A stretch of 64,000 bases of DNA from Winogradskyella sp. (lineage in GTDB: Bacteria > Bacteroidota > Bacteroidia > Flavobacteriales > Flavobacteriaceae), in contig NZ_JANQOM010000063.1 of the NCBI RefSeq assembly GCF_028289625.1, positions 1 through 64,000 on the forward strand, written 5' to 3'. This document shows, in pieces, positions 8,270-14,711 of this stretch (the stretch's first letter is position 1; each line of letters begins with the position of its first letter). The position numbers and the translations under genes are program-made. Under the pieces are notes generated by a model. The model was given only the letters and a program-made list of their open reading frames with translations. It ran no database searches and had not been told where the DNA came from.

Positions 8270-8848
8270 ATGCGACTAAACGTATTACTTATTTTATTGT
8301 GCTTTGGGCAATTCGCTTTAGGCCAAACCAAAAACGAGAAGGAAGAACGGATAAAGTTATCCGAGTTTCCTTTGGCTGCCCAAAAAATTGTAGAAACACT
8401 TCCGAAAAATTGTAAACGTGTGAATTTTTACAAGGAAACCGATGGACAAAAACAAAGTTTTGAGGCTAAATTTAAACACAAAGGCAAACGTTACAGTTTG
8501 GAATTTTCCAAAGAAGGAATCGTCGAAGATCTTGAAGTACTAACAAAATTCAAAGCGGTTAAAACAAATGTAAAAACGGAAATTACAGACTATTTTAAAT
8601 CTACTTATTCCAAACATAAAGTCATAAAGGTTCAAAAACAATATGTCTATAATTCAAACATTGAAGCTTCTCAATTCATAGCCAACGTATTATCCCAAAA
8701 TTCTGGAATTGCTCCCAATTTTGAAATCATTGCCGAGGTAAAAGTTGAAAAACAACGTGTGTTAAGAGAATTTGAATTCGATGATAAAGGTACTTTTATA
8801 AGTTTCAGAACCATAAATTCGACGTCCTACGAGCATGTCCTATACTAA
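8270..8848 (+). CDS. Secreted protein with PepSY-like domain
   Basis: 192 residues with a clean signal peptide (MRLNVLLILLCFGQFALGQ), so it is exported to the periplasm or outer membrane. The mature part has two lysine-rich alpha-beta units, for example KRYSLEFSKEGIVEDLEVL and LREFEFDDKGTFISFRTI, resembling the PepSY-like folds common in secreted Bacteroidota proteins. The precise function is unknown. The last 14 bases overlap the start of the beta-barrel gene, suggesting that the pair is co-translated and may work together at the outer membrane. Confidence 0.7.
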   Translation: MRLNVLLILLCFGQFALGQTKNEKEERIKLSEFPLAAQKIVETLPKNCKRVNFYKETDGQKQSFEAKFKHKGKRYSLEFSKEGIVEDLEVLTKFKAVKTNVKTEITDYFKSTYSKHKVIKVQKQYVYNSNIEASQFIANVLSQNSGIAPNFEIIAEVKVEKQRVLREFEFDDKGTFISFRTINSTSYEHVLY

Positions 8849-9515
8849 ATACTTGCTATATGCCTTGGTGTGTTTTGCAGGCCTTCAGTCATATGCTCAA
8901 TCTAATTTTGAAGGTTTAGGCGAAAGTGGTTTTGCTTTGAACAAGAGACTTTCAAGTCATTACAAATTCAATTTTGCCGTACGTTCTCGATATTATCTAT
9001 ACCAAGACGATGCACTTAATTTTGAAAACAGGCAACTGGACTTTGTTCACTTTTCTACCTTAAATTTAGACTATAACCACGCGCTTAGTTTGGGTGTACA
9101 ATATCGCCTCAGAGCAACTATTGATGGTGAAAGCGACGAATTGCGATTCACACAACAATTTAACTATACCAAAAAGAATCATGCTTTGCGTTTTGGACAT
9201 CGTGTTAGATTTGAGCAACGCATTTTAGATGAACTTACCATTTTTAGAAGTCGATATCGATTTGCTGTGGATTTTCCTCTAAATGGTGAAAAGCTTGATG
9301 TCGGTGAAGGCTATTTGATAAGCTCAATTGAAGGTTTATTGAGTATAAGCAAAAGGATAAAGCCCGAACTCGATTATAGAACCACAACTCATATAGGTTG
9401 GTTGGTTTCTGAAGCATTGAAGCTTCAGTTTGGTTTGGAATATCGTTTTGAAGCGTTTAACATTGATACCGAGGAAAAATTATTTCTCTTGACTTCTGCA
9501 ATCCTCAAAATTTAA
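8835..9515 (+). CDS. DUF2490-like outer-membrane beta-barrel protein
   Basis: 226 residues with a signal peptide ending near SYAQ (about residue 22), then alternating amphipathic strands rich in Tyr, Arg and Phe, for example NFAVRSRYYLYQDDALNFEN and LKLQFGLEYRFEAFN. This fits the DUF2490 type of small outer-membrane barrel. No ligand or enzyme function can be read from the sequence. It overlaps the preceding secreted-protein gene by 14 bases and ends overlapping the convergent aat gene by four. Confidence 0.72.
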   Translation: MSYTKYLLYALVCFAGLQSYAQSNFEGLGESGFALNKRLSSHYKFNFAVRSRYYLYQDDALNFENRQLDFVHFSTLNLDYNHALSLGVQYRLRATIDGESDELRFTQQFNYTKKNHALRFGHRVRFEQRILDELTIFRSRYRFAVDFPLNGEKLDVGEGYLISSIEGLLSISKRIKPELDYRTTTHIGWLVSEALKLQFGLEYRFEAFNIDTEEKLFLLTSAILKI

Positions 9516-10135
9516 AGGTATTTTAAAAACTCTTGCCTTGAAATATGTTTCGCCCCTAGGCTTTCTAAATGTTTAGTATATATCTGACAATCAATTAAGC
9601 TGTAATTAGAATTCTGAACAAAATGCACAAAACCAACTTTACTAGCATTACTCACTTTGGCAAACATACTTTCACCACAAAACACTTTATTACCAAGGTC
9701 TACACCATATAGACCACCTACCAATTCCCCATCTTGCCATACTTCAGCCGATTTTGCGTAGCCTAATCCATGTAATTTAATATAGGCTTTTTTCATATCC
9801 TCTGTAATCCAAGTTCCTTCTTGCCCCTCTCGTTTGGTCATGGCACATTGTTCTATAACCGATTCAAAATCTTTATTGAATGTTACCTTAAAAAGATTCT
9901 TTTTAAATAGTTGCGACATGCTCTTGGATACTTTTAACTCTTTTGGAAATAGTACAAACCTAGGATCTGGTGACCACCATAGCAGAGGTTCTTCATCTTC
10001 AAACCAAGGAAAAATACCGTTTGTATAAGCATGAATTAGTCTTTCGGTAGACAAGTCACCACCTACTGCCAAAAGTCCCTCAGATGTGGCTTCGGAAACA
10101 TCAGGAAATTCTATTTTTTGAGTTAAGAAATACAT
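9512..10135 (-). CDS. aat: Leucyl/phenylalanyl-tRNA-protein transferase
   Basis: Transfers Leu or Phe from charged tRNA to the N-terminus of proteins with basic N-terminal residues, marking them for ClpS/ClpAP degradation (N-end rule). The 207 residues contain the family signatures GLLAVGGDLSTERLIHAY, GIFPWFEDEEPLLWWSPDPR and GELVGGLYGVDLGNKVFCGESMF (quoted in parts). Length is normal. The 3' end overlaps the convergent DUF2490-like gene by four bases. Confidence 0.96.
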   Translation of the reverse strand: MYFLTQKIEFPDVSEATSEGLLAVGGDLSTERLIHAYTNGIFPWFEDEEPLLWWSPDPRFVLFPKELKVSKSMSQLFKKNLFKVTFNKDFESVIEQCAMTKREGQEGTWITEDMKKAYIKLHGLGYAKSAEVWQDGELVGGLYGVDLGNKVFCGESMFAKVSNASKVGFVHFVQNSNYSLIDCQIYTKHLESLGAKHISRQEFLKYL

Positions 10136-10209
10136 AAAAGCAGGCTTTTCAGCGGTTTTTACTGTTAATTAAGGCGCTTTGTTTTGATAGTATAAGAATA
10201 TTTTAGATA

Positions 10210-10238
10210 TTTGATTAGACCTTTATAAAATAAATTTG
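10210..10238 (+). promoter_or_regulatory. Possible promoter for a short transcript
   Basis: TTTG (10210-10213), 17 bases, then TAAATTTG (10231-10238), close to the Bacteroidota consensus though two bases shorter than the usual spacing. It points toward a strong terminator 60 bases downstream with no reading frame between. Confidence 0.4.
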
Positions 10239-10243
10239 TTCAT

Positions 10244-10327
10244 CATTGCTTTTTTTTAAGTTTGTTTGTAGAGGTCAAAACCTAAAACCACAATACTAAG
10301 TCCTGACTAACCATCAGGACTTTTTTA
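10244..10327 (+). ncRNA. Candidate small RNA between aat and the DUF3127 gene
   Basis: A promoter-like pair at 10210-10238 is followed by about 80 bases without a reading frame, ending in a strong intrinsic terminator at 10298-10326. The interval has a small hairpin AGGTCAAAACCT. Neither flanking gene (both minus strand) explains a plus-strand terminator here. I do not recognise an Rfam family. Confidence 0.35.
10298..10326 (+). terminator. Intrinsic terminator of the candidate small RNA
   Basis: A perfect 9-base stem AAGTCCTGA (10298-10306) / TCAGGACTT (10314-10322) with a 7-base loop, followed by a run of six T ending at 10326. Confidence 0.75.
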
Positions 10328-10340
10328 TTTTAAAAATAAA

Positions 10341-10373
10341 AAAGACTCGTTTTTTGCTCAAACAAGTCTTTTT
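10341..10373 (-). terminator. Terminator downstream of the DUF3127 gene
   Basis: Read on the minus strand, AAAAAGACT and AGTCTTTTT flank a loop of about 16 bases and run into T-rich sequence. It lies about 25 bases after the DUF3127 stop codon. The stem is symmetrical enough to work in both directions. Confidence 0.6.
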
Positions 10374-10395
10374 ATAAAATCGTTAAATATATTTG

Positions 10396-10773
10396 TTAAA
10401 AAGGTAGATCGTCATGATCTTCTTCATTTAAATCACTTACTGACTCAAAAGCCTCCGCAGGAGGTACTGGTGGCATTTCACCACTTGAAGCTTCTGGTTG
10501 TAAGGCTTCTATTCTCCAACCTTGAATGGAATTAAAATATTTTGTCTCCCCTTGTGGGTTAACCCACTCACGTCCCCTAAGGTTAATACTTATTTTCACT
10601 TGTTGACCTACTTGATAGTTATTCAGTAAATCTGTTTTATCTTGAATAAATTCTATCATAAGATGTTGTGGGTATTGTTCTTCGGTCGTTACCACTACTT
10701 CTCTTTTTCTAAATCCATTATTTCCAAAAGTTTGTGTTTCTCCAATCACCTTAATACGTCCTTGTACTTCCAT
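10396..10773 (-). CDS. DUF3127 protein, single-stranded-DNA-binding-like fold
   Basis: 125 residues. The N-terminal 90 residues (MEVQGRIKVIGETQTFG, then KREVVVTTEEQYPQHLMIEF and QQVKISINLRGREW) look like an OB fold. The C-terminal tail is disordered, acidic and ends DDLPF, reminiscent of the SSB C-terminal tip that binds partner proteins. This is the DUF3127 family of Bacteroidota. A DNA-binding role is inferred from the resemblance; no function has been read directly. Confidence 0.85.
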   Translation of the reverse strand: MEVQGRIKVIGETQTFGNNGFRKREVVVTTEEQYPQHLMIEFIQDKTDLLNNYQVGQQVKISINLRGREWVNPQGETKYFNSIQGWRIEALQPEASSGEMPPVPPAEAFESVSDLNEEDHDDLPF

Positions 10774-10903
10774 TTTTGCTTAATCTATTATTTTATATTT
10801 ATGTTTTTTCTCGATAATCAAGATTTCAATATTCTATAATCTACACTAAAACCAAAACTATATTCTTTACAGTAAGGTATTTTTCTTGTACTAAAATTCT
10901 AAG

Positions 10904-11773
10904 TTACGAAAGTAACAACTTCCACGCACTTTCTACGTCACCGTAGCTTAAATAATTTTGGGCTAACTTATGCTTTTGTCTATGCGACGCTGTTTTTATT
11001 TCTGGATAACGTTTACTGATATCTTTGACAAATTGATCGACTTCTTTTTGAGAGGGTATAGAATCTACATTTGCCAACATACCGAGGTTATTTCCAGTTA
11101 ATATCATACTATTTTTAACATGATCTGGTAAATAATCTACACCTATACCCATAGTTCTTAGAGGTTTAGGGATTTCAAAAAAACCTTTCTTAGCTCTTGT
11201 GTAATAACTACCCCCTGCTCTAGCCACTAGGTCCAAGGCTTCCTGATTGATTACCCCATCTTCATTTAAAACCTCATCCGAGATATGGAGCTTCAACACT
11301 TCGCAAATCACCAAATTACCCGCACCACCTTCTGTACCTAATTTAATAATGTCATTCACCTTACATTCAAACTGAATAGGTGATTCTACTACCCTAAAAG
11401 GCTTCACCTCTTCTGATGGTAACATGGTTAACCCTGCTTTTTCAAACTCATTTACATCCTCAGGGTATTCTGTGCTACTTAAAGACATTTGATGAACAAT
11501 ATCATAATTAACCACATTTATTACCACCTCTTTAATCGCTTCTACATTCTTCAGAGTATGTTTAGTCGTATTATCCCTAACACGTCTTGCTGGTGAAAAT
11601 ATCATAATAGGTGGCCTAGCACTAAACACATTAAAAAAACTAAAAGGTGACAGATTTGGGTTACCATTTGCGTCAATGGTACTCGCAAAAGCTATAGGTC
11701 TTGGAGCAACAGCACTTAGCAAATAACCATGTAATCTACCTGTGGAAAGGTCTTTTGGGTTTAATGAAGTCAT
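10904..11773 (-). CDS. Flavin-reductase-like (DIM6/NTAB) FMN-binding protein
   Basis: 289 residues. The N-terminal 200 residues form a split-barrel flavoprotein domain: SAVAPRPIAFASTIDANGN, NLSPFSFFNVFSARPP and the GGAGNLVICEVLKLHI strand are typical of the flavin reductase-like family that binds FMN. The C-terminal 80 residues (from about 210) are an extra helical part ending YLSYGDVESAWKLLLS. The substrate is unknown; relatives include flavin reductases and proteins of aromatic or amino-acid breakdown. It stands alone, divergent from the histidine kinase gene. Confidence 0.85.
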   Translation of the reverse strand: MTSLNPKDLSTGRLHGYLLSAVAPRPIAFASTIDANGNPNLSPFSFFNVFSARPPIMIFSPARRVRDNTTKHTLKNVEAIKEVVINVVNYDIVHQMSLSSTEYPEDVNEFEKAGLTMLPSEEVKPFRVVESPIQFECKVNDIIKLGTEGGAGNLVICEVLKLHISDEVLNEDGVINQEALDLVARAGGSYYTRAKKGFFEIPKPLRTMGIGVDYLPDHVKNSMILTGNNLGMLANVDSIPSQKEVDQFVKDISKRYPEIKTASHRQKHKLAQNYLSYGDVESAWKLLLS

Positions 11774-11896
11774 GTAGTCAACTGATATTCAACAAATATA
11801 ATTATATTGGATTGCCGATGAAAGTGTTTTACCCTCCTATTAAAACAATATTATTAACACTTTTACATTATATTTAAAAAGAAATTGCACTAACTA

Positions 11897-13057
11897 ATGG
11901 CCTTTAGCTCAAACCGTAATGTAATCCGTTGGATTATCATCATCTCCTCATTTATTATTGTGTCTCTGATTTTATGGAATACCTATTCATTTTTCCAAAA
12001 GTTTAAGGCTGAGGAGCGAAAGAAAATGGAAACATGGACTTTTGCCTATCCTGAATACACCAAGTATTTTTATCAAGATGGTGCAGAATTAAATTCAATT
12101 GCTGAGCATATTATTGTAGATTCTACGGTCACAGTTCCTTTACTTTTATTAGGAAAGGATAATAAAATATTGAGCGAAAGAAATATTGACTCTACCATTC
12201 TCCAAAATCCAAAAGAAATGGTCACTTTTCTCAATAAACTCATCTCACAGAACGAACCTATTGAGGTTGAATTACCAAATAATGAAAAAGGAAAATTGTA
12301 TTACGGCAATTCACCATTACTCAACAAACTTAAATATTATCCGCTTGCTCTTTTATTGATCATCATCCTTTTCGCAGGCGTAGTTTACTTCTTTTATCGA
12401 AGCTCTAAAAATGCCGAACAGAATAAACTATGGACAGGTATGGCCAAAGAAACGGCGCATCAGATTGGTACACCTCTATCTTCTCTTGTGGGCTGGACCG
12501 AAATCTTAAAAACCGAAAAAATTAATCCTGAGTATATATATGAGATCGAAAAAGATATTGACCGTCTACAAACCATAACCGACCGATTTAGTAAAATTGG
12601 TTCGGCACCTACTTTAGAAACAATGGATATTGTTGGCGTAACGAAATCATCTTATGTTTATTTGAAATCGCGATCTTCAAAACTTGTAGATTTTGAAATG
12701 GAAAGTCCTGAAAATGAAATACCTGTGAAGCTCAACCCTCAACTTTATAGTTGGACCATTGAGAATTTGGTTAAAAATGCTATTGATGCAATGAGAGGTA
12801 AAGGGCATCTAAAGCTACAAATTGCCCGGACAGACAAACAAGTTTCAATTAACGTTTCGGATACTGGAAAAGGTATAACAAAACACCAATTTACAAAGAT
12901 TTTTGAGCCTGGCTACACGACTAAAAAACGTGGTTGGGGACTTGGTTTATCTCTAGCAAAACGCATTATTGAAGATTATCATAAAGGTAAGATTAAAGTG
13001 CTTCAATCTGAAATTGGAAAAGGAACCACCATTCAAATCTTATTAAAAACAGCTTAA
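11897..13057 (+). CDS. Membrane sensor histidine kinase
   Basis: 386 residues: membrane segment about 11-31, an extracytoplasmic sensing region to about 148, a second membrane segment about 149-169, then the kinase core. The phosphoacceptor box is KETAHQIGTPLSSLVGW. The ATP-binding domain shows the N box NLVKNAIDAM and the G boxes DTGKGIT and GWGLGLSLAKRII. The HQIGTPLSS variant (instead of HELRTPL) is typical of a Bacteroidota kinase group. No response regulator is adjacent, so its partner is unknown. The signal is not readable. Confidence 0.92.
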   Translation: MAFSSNRNVIRWIIIISSFIIVSLILWNTYSFFQKFKAEERKKMETWTFAYPEYTKYFYQDGAELNSIAEHIIVDSTVTVPLLLLGKDNKILSERNIDSTILQNPKEMVTFLNKLISQNEPIEVELPNNEKGKLYYGNSPLLNKLKYYPLALLLIIILFAGVVYFFYRSSKNAEQNKLWTGMAKETAHQIGTPLSSLVGWTEILKTEKINPEYIYEIEKDIDRLQTITDRFSKIGSAPTLETMDIVGVTKSSYVYLKSRSSKLVDFEMESPENEIPVKLNPQLYSWTIENLVKNAIDAMRGKGHLKLQIARTDKQVSINVSDTGKGITKHQFTKIFEPGYTTKKRGWGLGLSLAKRIIEDYHKGKIKVLQSEIGKGTTIQILLKTA

Positions 13058-13061
13058 ACTA

Positions 13062-13454
13062 TTATCTGAAATTTTCTGCAATTTTTGATGCTATCTCCTC
13101 AAATTCTTCAGATTCTAATTTTACCTTAGAGGTAAATCGTGCATTTTCCATAGTATGCAGAGGAATTAAATGTACGTGTACATGTGGCACCTCAAGTCCA
13201 ATGACCGACATCCCAACACGTTCGCATGGCACTGCCTTTTCTATGGCTAAGGCAACATTTCTAGAAAATTTCATTAATCCTAAATAAGTAGCTTCATCCA
13301 AATCAAATAGCTTATCCACTTCTTTCTTCGGAACACATAAGGTATGCCCTTTTGAATTTGGATTGATATCTAAAAATGCAAAAAATGCTTCGGTTTCCGC
13401 CACTTTGTATGACGGAATATCACCATTAATAATTTTTGTAAATAATGTTGTCAT
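13062..13454 (-). CDS. HIT family nucleotide-binding protein
   Basis: 130 residues with the histidine-triad motif VPHVHVHLIPL near residues 93-103, where the middle histidine is the nucleophile for nucleotide-phosphoramidate hydrolysis. The N-terminal FTKIINGDIPSYKVAE and LDINPNSKGHTLCVPKKE segments fit Hint-type proteins that hydrolyse adenosine phosphoramidates. It follows greA on the same strand, but a terminator lies between them. It ends four bases from the convergent kinase gene. Confidence 0.93.
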   Translation of the reverse strand: MTTLFTKIINGDIPSYKVAETEAFFAFLDINPNSKGHTLCVPKKEVDKLFDLDEATYLGLMKFSRNVALAIEKAVPCERVGMSVIGLEVPHVHVHLIPLHTMENARFTSKVKLESEEFEEIASKIAENFR

Positions 13455-13483
13455 TGAAGAAGAGATTTTGAATATCTTATAAA

Positions 13484-13512
13484 GATAAAAAGATTCCTTG
13501 AGAGGAATCTTT
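13484..13512 (-). terminator. Intrinsic terminator after greA
   Basis: On the minus strand, AAAGATTCCT / AGGAATCTTT form a 10-base perfect stem (13489-13498 with 13503-13512) with a 4-base loop, followed by TTTTTATCTTT. It separates greA from the HIT gene. Confidence 0.75.
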
Positions 13513-13554
13513 CTAAGATTATTTACTGTAAATTTTTCTAAAGCAAGAGAGTAA

Positions 13555-14028
13555 TTACCTCGAAATTTCTAGAATGTCAAATTTCATAATACCATTTGGC
13601 ACTTGTATTTCTGCACTATCACCAACGGATTTACCTAACAGCCCCTTGCCAATAGGTGAGTTTACAGAAATTTTTCCTGAAGCTAAATCAGCTTCACTTT
13701 CTGCTACTAAAGTATAGGTCATTTCCATACCATTACTCTGATTTTTAATCTTCACCGTAGATAAGGCTAATACTTTAGACGTATCCAACTGGGATTCATC
13801 AATAACTCTAGCATTTGCCAAGGTCTCTTCCATTTTAGAAATCTTCATTTCTAACATGCCTTGTGCCTCTTTAGCAGCATCATACTCTGCATTTTCACTT
13901 AAATCCCCTTTATCCCTAGCCTCAGCTATCGCCTGAGAGGCCTTAGGGCGCTCTACATCTTTAAGGTGATTTAATTCTTCTCTTAATTTTTTTAATCCTT
14001 CCGCTGTATAATAAGATACTTTACTCAT
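13555..14028 (-). CDS. greA: Transcription elongation factor GreA
   Basis: Rescues backtracked RNA polymerase by stimulating cleavage of the nascent RNA. The 157 residues have the long N-terminal coiled coil (GLKKLREELNHLKDVERP and AEARDKGDLSENAEYDAAKE, with the conserved acidic tip DLSENAEY) and the C-terminal FKBP-like domain (INSPIG-type segment NSPIGKGLLGKSVGD). The length is standard. The leader (14029-14165) carries a terminator-like hairpin and a palindromic repeat; see the separate entries. It ends at a clear terminator. Confidence 0.97.
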   Translation of the reverse strand: MSKVSYYTAEGLKKLREELNHLKDVERPKASQAIAEARDKGDLSENAEYDAAKEAQGMLEMKISKMEETLANARVIDESQLDTSKVLALSTVKIKNQSNGMEMTYTLVAESEADLASGKISVNSPIGKGLLGKSVGDSAEIQVPNGIMKFDILEISR

Positions 14029-14075
14029 AATTCATTCGTTTAATACTCGTAATCTCTGCTGTGCTATTTAAAAAA

Positions 14076-14120
14076 GATCCCGAAACATGCTTCGACATTG
14101 CTCGGCACTTGAGTCGGGAC
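14076..14120. repeat. Palindromic repeat in the greA leader
   Basis: ATCCCGA (14077-14083) and TCGGGAC (14114-14120) pair at six of seven positions around a centre containing CTTCGACATTGCTCGG. It belongs with the other TCGA-rich palindromic repeats in this window. Confidence 0.6.
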
Positions 14121-14148
14121 AAAGAAAAAATCTCGCGTCAACGAGATT
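14121..14148 (-). terminator. Terminator-like hairpin in the greA leader
   Basis: On the minus strand AATCTCG (14148-14142), a 6-base loop and CGAGATT (14135-14129) are followed by a T-rich tract (14128-14121). It lies about 95 bases before the greA start and directly behind a TATATTTG promoter element. It could be an attenuator or a 5'-stabilising hairpin. Confidence 0.5.
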
Positions 14149-14154
14149 ACAATG

Positions 14155-14162
14155 CAAATATA
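14155..14162 (-). promoter_or_regulatory. greA: Possible -7 element of the greA promoter (TATATTTG)
   Basis: TATATTTG on the minus strand matches TAnnTTTG and lies about 127 bases before the greA start. The expected start site falls at the first bases of the leader hairpin. No good TTTG element was found upstream. Confidence 0.4.
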
Positions 14163-14216
14163 CAAAATATTTACGGTATAGCTGAAATAATCGTAAATTA
14201 GACCGCAAAAATTACT

Positions 14217-14651
14217 ATGAAAAAGCACTTTATAATTCTCTCTTTAATCTTGTTTTCATGCAGTGGAGATGATAATAATAACCCTAATTGCAACTTTTTA
14301 TTTGATGCCGGCGTTAACCTGGTTGTAAACACCAATTTGCCGCAGTTTAATCAATTGCAAAACAGCATTAATAGTGTGTATGTGCCAAATCAAGGTAATA
14401 GTGGTATCTGGCTATTTAGGCTTAATTCCTCAACACTTTTGGCGTGGGATGCTGCAGATCCTAGTCGTCCACCTTCTGCATGTTCTACTCTAACAGAGGT
14501 TAGTACAGGTATTGTAGAATCTGGTTGCGAAGATGGCAACCAATATAGTTTACTTAATGGTCAAGGTCTAGAAGGGAACTCAAGTCCTTGTACATTAAAG
14601 CCCTATAGAGTGGATAACTTAGGCAATGGGCAATTTCTAGTTACAAATTAA
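14217..14651 (+). CDS. Small lipoprotein, possibly a degenerate Rieske fold
   Basis: 144 residues with a lipoprotein signal (LILFSCSG, lipid on Cys15) and a DDNNN linker, so it is probably anchored in the outer or inner membrane. The mature domain has GIWLFRLNSSTLLAWDAADP, CSTLTEV and a YSLLNGQGLEG...LKPYRV end. This resembles the Rieske-like lipoproteins of flavobacteria, but the usual His ligands are absent, so a bound iron-sulfur cluster is unlikely. Function unknown. It is monocistronic with a strong shared terminator. Confidence 0.75.
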   Translation: MKKHFIILSLILFSCSGDDNNNPNCNFLFDAGVNLVVNTNLPQFNQLQNSINSVYVPNQGNSGIWLFRLNSSTLLAWDAADPSRPPSACSTLTEVSTGIVESGCEDGNQYSLLNGQGLEGNSSPCTLKPYRVDNLGNGQFLVTN

Positions 14652-14658
14652 AACAAAT

Positions 14659-14687
14659 ACCAAGAGTTTCATACTGAAACTCTTGGT
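14659..14687. terminator. Bidirectional terminator between convergent genes
   Basis: A perfect 12-base stem ACCAAGAGTTTC (14659-14670) / GAAACTCTTGGT (14676-14687) with a 5-base loop. It lies between the lipoprotein gene and the convergent receptor gene, and T-rich sequence follows on the plus strand. Confidence 0.7.
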
Positions 14688-14711
14688 GATATTTTCTAAG
14701 CTTTTTATTAA

